9,250 nucleotides of DNA, from NCBI GenBank assembly GCA_003524745.1, contig DQGN01000029.1:7156-16405 (forward strand), read 5' to 3'. Of the stretch, positions 1 through 4,711 are shown piece by piece. This stretch comes from Patescibacteria group bacterium. GTDB taxonomy: Bacteria > Patescibacteriota > Kazan-3B-28 > UBA10110. Within the stretch, counting starts at the first letter, position 1. Each line of letters begins with the position of its first letter. The notes under the pieces were generated by a model. The model saw only the letters and a program-made list of their open reading frames with translations, was not told the DNA's origin and did not search any database. The translations under genes were made by a program, and so were the position numbers.

Positions 1-58
1 AATGCGATGCACTACCACTGTGCGACAGGCCCAAACTTATTTTTAACGGGGTGCGAAT

Positions 59-98
59 CTACCTGTCGGTAGACAGGCCTGCTCCTACCGGCAGGTAG
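59..98. repeat. 14-bp inverted repeat with 12-base loop
   Basis: The arm CTACCTGTCGGTAG (59-72) pairs with CTACCGGCAGGTAG (85-98), with one mismatch that would be a G-U pair in one RNA strand. The loop contains the smaller palindrome CAGGCCTG (74-81). It sits between the two copies of the duplicated unit. There is no T-tract on either side, so it is not a convincing intrinsic terminator. Short GC-rich palindromes of this kind are typical of dispersed intergenic repeats; that comparison is from general knowledge, not from a search. Confidence 0.75.
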
Positions 99-117
99 GT
101 GCGGTGCACTATTACTG

Positions 118-150
118 CCTGCCCGTCGTAGCCCGAAGGGCGAAGTCGGG
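118..150. repeat. 33-base palindromic insertion inside copy B of the duplication
   Basis: These 33 bases have no counterpart in copy A, where the flanking halves join directly at 20/21. The insert has an inner hairpin GCCC-GAA-GGGC (131-141) and outer arms CCCG (122-125) and CGGG (147-150), so it can fold as one interrupted GC-rich stem. It looks like a miniature palindromic element that entered, or was lost from, one repeat copy. Its mechanism and family are unknown to me. Confidence 0.6.
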
Positions 151-182
151 TGCGATAGCCCCAAGGTTATTTTTAGCGGGGG

Positions 183-239
183 GTCTGGATTCCAAATCAG
201 TTATTAAATATATCAAAAGTGTGTTTGGAATGACGGGAA
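183..239. repeat. Palindromic repeat downstream of obg (8-bp stem)
   Basis: ATTCCAAA (189-196) and TTTGGAAT (224-231) form an 8-bp inverted repeat around an A+T-rich 27-base loop. The outer bases (TCTGGATTCC on the left, GGAATGACGGG on the right) resemble the ends of the repeats at 1523, 1852 and 1952, which also pair a TCTGG end with a GAATGACG-type end. It begins two bases beyond the obg stop codon on the minus strand. It could help define the obg mRNA 3' end, but no U-tract follows the stem, so I do not call it a terminator. Confidence 0.55.
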
Positions 240-241
240 AC

Positions 242-1513
242 TTAGATTTCTTTGTATTCTATAGTCTTTTGGCCAATTTTGATTGTATCACCATTCTTGG
301 CTCCCAGTTTACCTAATTCTGATAGCACTCCGATCCGCCGCAATAATTTATACAACCTGCCCAAAGCTTCATCATTATTAACATCAGTTTTTACTAACCA
401 TTTTTCTACCTTCTCCCCTTTTACAAAATACTTATCTTTCTTCTTACCCACCTCGAAGCGATTACTGGGAATATCAGCCAAGGTATAAACTTTTACCGTA
501 GAACCGGTATCTTTGGGTGCAGCGGCTATTTGTTTAATCGTCGCCTCTAAAATATCATTTAACCCTTGGTGAGATACCGCCGAGATATAAAATACGGGGT
601 ATTTAAATTTATATTTTTTAATGGCCTTTAATTTTTCCGGGGTAACTGCATCAATTTTATTAAACACTACCACCTGGGATTTAGCCGCTAATTCTTTATT
701 GTATTTTTTCAATTCGGTATTAATGACCTTAAACTGATTCTTGGGATCGTCAGTAGTGGCATCGATCATGTGAATCAAAACTTTGGTCCGCTCGACATGT
801 TTTAAGAAATCAATGCCCAAGCCTTTGCCTTGATGCGCCCCCTCAATAATACCCGGGATATCCGCCACCAAAAAGCGTTGGCCCGAAAAATTAACAATAC
901 CCAAATTAGGCTCGAGAGTAGTAAAAGCATAATCAGCTATTTTAGGTTTGGCGCTGGTGATAACTGACAACAAAGTAGACTTGCCCGCATTAGGCAGCCC
1001 GATAATCCCTACCTCCGCAATTAACTTAAGCCGAAGTATCACTTCCTTCTCTTCGCCCGGCTCACCCAGTTCGGCAAAACGAGGAGTCTGGTAAGTTGAA
1101 CGAGCAAATTTAACATTGCCTAAGCCGCCTTCACCGCCCCTCGCTAAAACAAATTTGGCCTGGTCGGTATTAAGATCGGCAATAATATATTCTTTGGCTT
1201 TACCTTTTTCGGCGCTGATTTCGATGATCTGGGTCCCTACCGGCACCTTGAGCTCCCGATCGCTCCCAGAACGGCCAGTAGACTTGTTGGCCTTGCCTGG
1301 CTCGCCTTTCTCTGCCTTAACCGACCGCTCACGCAAGAAAGGAGCCAAGCTGTGCTCGTTGTGGTCAGCTACCACATAGATACTCCCGCCGTCACCGCCG
1401 TCACCGCCGTCTGGCCCCCCATGAGGAATCCCGCGTTCGCGATGGAAGCTGACTAAGCCGTCTCCCCCATCTCCAGCCTTAACATAAATTTTTACTTCGT
1501 CTGCAAAAGCCAT
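242..1513 (-). CDS. obg: Obg family GTPase (ribosome-associated, CgtA/ObgE)
   Basis: Essential P-loop GTPase that, in characterised bacteria, binds the 50S ribosomal subunit and acts in ribosome maturation and stress signalling in the cytoplasm. The 423 residues match the usual family length. The glycine-rich Obg fold covers residues 1-160, including the GDGGDG-type repeats near 15 and 36-43, encoded by a 9-base tandem repeat around 1386-1412. The G domain follows: G1 GLPNAGKST (172-180), switch I FTTLEPNLG (197-205), G3 DIPG (218-221), G4 NKID (285-288) and G5 SAVSHQG (311-317). The C-terminal OCT domain spans about 340-423. All nucleotide-binding motifs are intact. The ATG at 1513 gives the canonical N-terminus (AFADEVKIYVKAGDGGDG). 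No Shine-Dalgarno sequence is visible, and the start lies six bases after the stop of a broken GIY-YIG gene. The rplU-rpmA neighbours common elsewhere are absent from this window. Confidence 0.98.
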   Translation of the reverse strand: MAFADEVKIYVKAGDGGDGLVSFHRERGIPHGGPDGGDGGDGGSIYVVADHNEHSLAPFLRERSVKAEKGEPGKANKSTGRSGSDRELKVPVGTQIIEISAEKGKAKEYIIADLNTDQAKFVLARGGEGGLGNVKFARSTYQTPRFAELGEPGEEKEVILRLKLIAEVGIIGLPNAGKSTLLSVITSAKPKIADYAFTTLEPNLGIVNFSGQRFLVADIPGIIEGAHQGKGLGIDFLKHVERTKVLIHMIDATTDDPKNQFKVINTELKKYNKELAAKSQVVVFNKIDAVTPEKLKAIKKYKFKYPVFYISAVSHQGLNDILEATIKQIAAAPKDTGSTVKVYTLADIPSNRFEVGKKKDKYFVKGEKVEKWLVKTDVNNDEALGRLYKLLRRIGVLSELGKLGAKNGDTIKIGQKTIEYKEI

Positions 1514-1519
1514 ACATTT

Positions 1520-1839
1520 TTATTCGTCATTCTGGTAAACCCGTAAGGGTGCATCCAGAATCTGATTATATAAATCTCCAAAATCAGGGTTCATTATAAC
1601 TACCAACTTTAGTTTATCATCCCGATTTAAATCCTTAATTTGCTTCTCTCTGATAATAGCTTGTTCAATTGTGTCGTGGATCTCATAGTAGACCAACTTA
1701 TCAAGATTATACCTATTAGTAAAGCTGGGTATTAATTTGTTTTATGCTCATAAATTCGTCTTATTAAATTATTAGTTACCCCAATATAAAGAGTTGGCCT
1801 GTCATTAGCCATAATATATGTATAGCCACACTTGATCAT
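1520..1839 (-). pseudogene. GIY-YIG endonuclease domain protein, frameshifted
   Basis: Reading from ATG at 1839, the first frame gives YTYIMAN, then [17 protein letters not shown], which is the N-terminal half of a small stand-alone GIY-YIG nuclease, and stops at TAA (1732-1734). The next frame continues the same domain without loss: [19 protein letters not shown], then AIIREKQIK and NPDFGDLYN, to TAA at 1520-1522. One missing A in the A-run at 1740-1743 restores a single protein of about 107 residues, the usual size of this family. The GIY/YIG tyrosines, the arginine after YIG, the EHK histidine and the REKQIK glutamate are all retained across the two frames. The break is therefore recent, or a sequence error. 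A TATAAT box at 1846-1851 (minus strand) sits just before the start, without a good -35. Members of this family are often loosely annotated as excinuclease or endonuclease; a DNA-cleaving role here is not shown. Confidence 0.9.
1523..1563. repeat. Palindromic repeat, left copy, overlapping the 3' end of the GIY-YIG gene
   Basis: TTCGTCATTCTGG (1523-1535) and TCCAGAATCT (1554-1563) bracket a loop that contains a small hairpin, ACCC-GTAA-GGGT. ATTCTGG and CCAGAAT are reverse complements, so the whole unit can form a cruciform. Read on the minus strand it has the same ends (AGATTCTGGA and CAGAATGACGAA) as the copies at 1852 and 1952, so it is inverted relative to them. It encodes the last residues of the broken GIY-YIG protein and ends nine bases before the obg start. 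Confidence 0.75.
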
Positions 1840-1851
1840 ATATTTATTATA

Positions 1852-1880
1852 AGATTCTGGACAAGTCAGAATGACGAAAG
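1852..1880. repeat. Palindromic repeat, second copy, upstream of the GIY-YIG gene
   Basis: The unit runs from AGATTCTGGAC to CAGAATGACGAAAG. It matches the copy at 1952-1980 at 25 of 28 aligned columns (two substitutions, one gap). It is inverted relative to the copy at 1523-1563, so the GIY-YIG gene lies between two inverted copies. The inner TTCTG and CAGAA halves can pair. Confidence 0.75.
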
Positions 1881-1903
1881 GTCAGTAAGGTGTTGTAGCA
1901 ACT

Positions 1904-1933
1904 ATAAAAAAGCCCCTGCGAGAGGCAGGGGCT
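1904..1933 (-). terminator. Intrinsic terminator of the cohesin-domain gene
   Basis: A perfect 9-bp GC-rich stem (AGCCCCTGC at 1911-1919 with GCAGGGGCT at 1925-1933) closes a 5-base loop. Read on the minus strand it is followed by a run of six T (1906-1911), with the innermost T shared with the stem. It lies about 48 bases past the TAA of the cohesin-domain gene and has no T-run in the plus direction. It therefore ends leftward transcripts and separates the surface-protein genes from GIY-YIG and obg. Confidence 0.93.
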
Positions 1934-1951
1934 GCAAGGCCAACCAATGTA

Positions 1952-1980
1952 AGATTCTGGACGAAGCCAGAGTGACGAAG
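1952..1980. repeat. Palindromic repeat, third copy, abutting the cohesin-gene stop codon
   Basis: The unit AGATTCTGGACGAAGCCAGAGTGACGAAG is nearly identical to the copy at 1852-1880 and in the same orientation. The two direct copies start 100 bases apart and bracket the intrinsic terminator. It begins at the base immediately following the TAA stop (1981-1983) on the transcribed strand, so it forms the start of the 3' untranslated region. Confidence 0.75.
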
Positions 1981-3513
1981 TTAGGAATACTTCGTCAATT
2001 TGCGCTTGATCAGGAAGGCTAACCCGCCGTTCAAGCCGAACAAACCAGCCCAGACTGAATTGGGCATCCCAGAAGCAGGAGTAGGAGTTGAGGTACCGCC
2101 GGTAGAAGCAGGGGCTAAGTAAAGATAGGTTGCAGTATCATATTTACCATCGCTACGCGTAACTGTAACAGTATAAGAAATGTCTGAAGGAATCGCACCT
2201 AACTTGGGAGCATACACGCGGATTTGCGTGTCTTCCCAAGAAAGAATCGTAGCCGTATAGTTACCAAATCTGACTGTGCCAGTAGTAGTGCCGGTAGGTT
2301 TGAAATTAGTCCCCACGATAGTTACTATGACATCGGCATCAGCTAAACCAGAATTAGGATTTAGGTAAGCAATGTCAGGGTCATTAGTTTGCACCACGTT
2401 GGTGTCTGTGTAGGTATAAGTAACCGCATTACTGGCAACATTACCGCTCGTAGTGATAGACACGTTAACGCCTAAGTTGCCGCTAACCGGATAGGCAGGA
2501 GTAGTAAAAGTGATGCTGGTGTCTGTCCATGTAACATTGCTGGCATTAACAGTTTGGCCACCAATAGTAACTGTACCCTCGGTAGCGCCAAAATTAGTAC
2601 CAGTTAACACTACGGAAGTGCCACCGGCTTCAGGACCTTGGTTCGGATTAATATTAGTAATGCTGGGGGTGGTTGAACCAGGCGTCACATAGGTATATCT
2701 CGCATTGGCATCAGCACCACCAGAGGTTAAACCAGTGGTAGAGTTAGTGACTACAATGTAAACATCACCAGCGGCATGAGCAGGAGAAGTAACAGTCATG
2801 GAAGTATCAGTCCGACCAGTAGGTGTCACGGCTGTACCACCAAAAGTTACTGCACCAGCAGTGCCAAAGTTAGTTCCTGTGACAACTACTGATGTACTGC
2901 CAGCAGTTGTACCAGAAGCTGGGACAATGCTAGTAATATCTGGGGCAGTGGCAGGCGGTACATAAGCAGTTAGAGTAATGGTGGCAGCAGCAGGAGCAGC
3001 TAACAAATCTGGTTCAACAATATTAGTGCTGGTAATGTTGCTGTCGATAGTGTTGCCTTGAGCAATATAATAAAAACTAAATTGAACGTTGGTAGGCAGG
3101 GCGATGCCCGACTTCAAGCCAAATTGCAAAGTAGCAAATCTACCGGATCCATTAATATCAGCCCCACCCGCTTGTTTAGTCGCACCCATACTAACCCGGT
3201 TACCGCTCACAGAAGGGCCGTAGTGGTTGGCTGGATAAAAGTTGGCTACCGCACTACCACCAGCGACAAAGTCTAATTTAGTAGAATCAAAGTCGACCAG
3301 AACATCAGCCCCGATCGAAGCTTGGCCAGCAGTATTTACCATTACATCAATAGTAAACCGATTATTGGCGTCCAACGCCCGACTAGCCCCATTAGCTGGA
3401 TTAGCAAAAGTCAGCGTAGCAGTATACGCAGCTTGAGTTGTCTGTAGCCAGCCACTCCACAGAGGGGAAGCTACTAAGATGACAGCTAATGCAACTAAAT
3501 TGAACTTTTTCAT
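1981..3513 (-). CDS. Surface-anchored cohesin-domain protein with three IPT/TIG repeats
   Basis: Secreted protein of 510 residues. Residues 1-29 are a clear signal peptide (MKKF start, hydrophobic core LVALAVILVA, QAA at the likely cleavage site). Residues about 31-182 look like a cohesin module: FTIDVMVNTAG, then GADVLVDFDSTKLDF, then GRFATLQFGLK, ending in a TITLT strand. Three IPT/TIG Ig-like repeats follow (about 191-276, 283-369 and 378-467), each with a PxxG turn and a GTNF motif and ending in a YTY or YLY strand. A Pro/Thr/Ser linker (468-482) leads to a hydrophobic stretch (487-502) and a basic tail KRKLTK, which suggests C-terminal anchoring to the membrane or envelope. Cohesins bind dockerins, and two dockerin-type proteins are encoded just upstream, so this is a plausible cell-surface receptor (inference). 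It has its own strong promoter and terminator. The ATG at 3513 is set by the signal peptide; no good Shine-Dalgarno sequence precedes it. The cohesin call rests on pattern only. Confidence 0.85.
   Translation of the reverse strand: MKKFNLVALAVILVASPLWSGWLQTTQAAYTATLTFANPANGASRALDANNRFTIDVMVNTAGQASIGADVLVDFDSTKLDFVAGGSAVANFYPANHYGPSVSGNRVSMGATKQAGGADINGSGRFATLQFGLKSGIALPTNVQFSFYYIAQGNTIDSNITSTNIVEPDLLAAPAAATITLTAYVPPATAPDITSIVPASGTTAGSTSVVVTGTNFGTAGAVTFGGTAVTPTGRTDTSMTVTSPAHAAGDVYIVVTNSTTGLTSGGADANARYTYVTPGSTTPSITNINPNQGPEAGGTSVVLTGTNFGATEGTVTIGGQTVNASNVTWTDTSITFTTPAYPVSGNLGVNVSITTSGNVASNAVTYTYTDTNVVQTNDPDIAYLNPNSGLADADVIVTIVGTNFKPTGTTTGTVRFGNYTATILSWEDTQIRVYAPKLGAIPSDISYTVTVTRSDGKYDTATYLYLAPASTGGTSTPTPASGMPNSVWAGLFGLNGGLAFLIKRKLTKYS
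2968..3423 (-). other. Cohesin-like domain of the 510-residue surface protein
   Basis: Corresponds to residues about 31-182. The order of strands and the signature stretch GADVLVDFDSTKLDFVAG, followed by GNRVSMGA, SGRFATLQFGLK and a C-terminal TITLT strand, follow the cohesin pattern (dockerin receptor, nine-stranded sandwich). The alternative is a related carbohydrate-binding-like sandwich; the presence of dockerins encoded next door favours cohesin. Confidence 0.75.
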
Positions 3514-3555
3514 TTTGGTTTTTGTTTGTTTAAGGAATCTTTATCCTATTATCTT

Positions 3556-3584
3556 ATTATACTACACTTTTGCCATTATGTCAA
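3556..3584 (-). promoter_or_regulatory. Perfect-consensus sigma70-type promoter for the cohesin-domain gene
   Basis: On the minus strand, TTGACA (3579-3584) is followed by exactly 17 bases and then TATAAT (3556-3561), so both hexamers match the housekeeping consensus in full at the optimal spacing. A run rich in A and T upstream of the -35 (about 3585-3600) could act as an UP element. Transcription would start near 3549, leaving a leader of about 36 bases before ATG at 3513. It lies in the 92-base gap after the half-dockerin gene, so the cohesin gene can be expressed apart from the two dockerin genes. Confidence 0.9.
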
Positions 3585-3605
3585 TATTTTTATTTATTGA
3601 CTTTG

Positions 3606-4700
3606 CTATTGTAGTAACAAGAAATCAATGCTGTTAATCACCCCGTCCCCGTTCAAATCATTGACCGGTAATCCGGTTGATACAGCAAAGGATCCGGCGT
3701 TAATTTCGATATCTTTTTTGTTACTAACCAAGAAAGGAATGATACGGGTCTCCAATTGAGGAGCAGAGATAGTCAGAGCGTATGCTCCCGGAACCAAATT
3801 AGCTTTGAAAACATAGCCTTGCTCGCTTTGGGCCAAATTAATCCCTTGGGCAGAATAAACTATAGCGTTAGTGACATCAGACGAGACAATATCGATATCA
3901 GCAGCATCAGGCGCTCCCGGCACGGAATAGTTAACTGTGATATTCCTTGCAATAGCATCAGCGCCTTGGCTGACAGAACCGCTCACCGGCGCTGTCGGCT
4001 TGTATTGAAAAGTAAAGGCATATACAGCCGATCTTTGGGTAAAAGTGTTGTTAATCAACTCGATTTTGACTTGCGCATATCGACTCACCGTTTGATCAAT
4101 TACTGCAGTTCTGACTTTAACTTGATTTTCTAAATCATTCGACAGAGTCAGGTCAACTGGCACAAAAACGGCATTGGCTAAAGCTTCTTTGGTGGGAGAT
4201 GTTTTATAAAAATAATTGATATCAGCGCTCTCGGGGGAATAATCCACTGCTTCGATCGCATTGAGATAAGGAGCAGTTTCGCCTAAATCGAGAGGTGGAG
4301 AAATATAAACATGTTGTTGATAGGTTTCTTGGGTGGGATCAGTCGAACTAAAGATAGAGGTAATCAAGCCTAAACTTTTAGCATCGGTATGCGGATCATT
4401 TGGGACCGAACTAAACTGGGCAAAGACATTAGCGCCATCTAAGCTTTCTGCTCCCCCAATCACCGCGGGGTTGCTGCCAGTGCCTAACCAATCATAAGTA
4501 CTGGATAAAGATACTTCGTAAATTCCAGAGGCACCGACGCCAAATAAGCGCAGCACAGCATCCAAACCCTGGGTGCTAATCAAAATTGTAACTGCCAAAA
4601 CCACAGCGGCACTGGCTACTACCACCCCCCAAAGAGAGGGTTTCTTTTTGCTGACCGGCAGAGAGGAATTCAGATTATTGAATGGCATAAGTTGTATCAT
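3606..4700 (-). CDS. Membrane-anchored protein ending in a single (half) dockerin repeat
   Basis: The 364-residue protein has a short polar N-terminus with KKK at 18-20 and one transmembrane segment (about 22-42, WGVVVASAAVVLAVTILIS). This acts as a signal anchor, with the rest outside the membrane. Residues about 60-235 are beta-rich without a family I can name; near 205-233 (RYAQVKIEL then VYAFTFQY) they resemble a module also present in the giant neighbour. Residues about 240-340 form another beta-sandwich-like stretch. The C-terminus holds one calcium-loop motif, DLNGDGVINSID (348-359), with D, N, D, N and D at loop positions 1, 3, 5, 9 and 12, then FLLLQ and stop. A normal dockerin has two such repeats. 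The second is absent, and no remnant is visible in any frame before the next promoter. The gene starts 11 bases after the upstream stop, which suggests co-transcription. M5 (4688) is an alternative start; neither has a Shine-Dalgarno sequence. Confidence 0.85.
   Translation of the reverse strand: MIQLMPFNNLNSSLPVSKKKPSLWGVVVASAAVVLAVTILISTQGLDAVLRLFGVGASGIYEVSLSSTYDWLGTGSNPAVIGGAESLDGANVFAQFSSVPNDPHTDAKSLGLITSIFSSTDPTQETYQQHVYISPPLDLGETAPYLNAIEAVDYSPESADINYFYKTSPTKEALANAVFVPVDLTLSNDLENQVKVRTAVIDQTVSRYAQVKIELINNTFTQRSAVYAFTFQYKPTAPVSGSVSQGADAIARNITVNYSVPGAPDAADIDIVSSDVTNAIVYSAQGINLAQSEQGYVFKANLVPGAYALTISAPQLETRIIPFLVSNKKDIEINAGSFAVSTGLPVNDLNGDGVINSIDFLLLQ
3624..3659 (-). other. Half-dockerin calcium loop (single F-hand)
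   Basis: Encodes the 12-residue loop DLNGDGVINSID at the extreme C-terminus of the 364-residue protein. The calcium-ligand positions are all canonical. The helix after it is only about five residues long before the TAG stop. The cohesin-facing positions 10 and 11 are S and I, as in both loops of the giant neighbour. Confidence 0.8.
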
Positions 4701-4711
4701 TAAAGTTTTTA

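Larger units (their letters stand above)
3..181. repeat. Imperfect duplication of a ~50-base unit, second copy interrupted
   Basis: Copy A occupies 3-51 and copy B occupies 100-181. The first halves (3-20 and 100-117) are 18 bases each and differ at a few positions, both ending in ACTG. The second halves (21-51 and 151-181) share the tail TTATTTTTARCGGGG. In copy B the two halves are separated by 33 extra bases (118-150); in copy A they are contiguous. The motif TGCG begins both halves of both copies and also occurs at 52. I see no gene in 1-241; the small open frames there are explained by the repeats. Function unknown. It lies downstream of obg on the transcribed strand. Confidence 0.75.

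Noticed and set aside
150..200. Possible tRNA or structured RNA (CCCC/GGGG pairing, GGATTCCAAATC)
   Set aside because: No cloverleaf can be built on either strand; there is no acceptor stem or proper T-arm. The pattern is explained by the duplicated unit and the adjacent palindrome.
104..316. Small plus-strand open frame at the left edge
   Set aside because: It runs through the repeats and into the antisense of the obg 3' end; there is no recognisable protein or ribosome-binding site.
1381..1415. Microsatellite-like 9-base tandem repeat
   Set aside because: It encodes the conserved glycine-rich GGDGGDGG stretch of the Obg fold and is expected there.
1565..1600. Candidate obg promoter with TATAAT at 1565-1570
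   Set aside because: The best -35 at 17-base spacing (TGAACC) matches TTGACA at only three positions, and the box lies inside the former GIY-YIG coding sequence.
1732..1746. Programmed ribosomal frameshift in the GIY-YIG gene
   Set aside because: The sequence around the A-run does not present an X XXY YYZ heptamer in the zero frame, and a one-base loss explains the break more simply.
3588..3608. Stop-codon recoding (TAG read-through) to complete the dockerin
   Set aside because: A TAA follows after three more codons and no second calcium loop is encoded in any frame of the gap.
3756..4133. 125-residue plus-strand open frame
   Set aside because: It is antisense to the well-supported half-dockerin protein, has no recognisable domain and has low-complexity composition.
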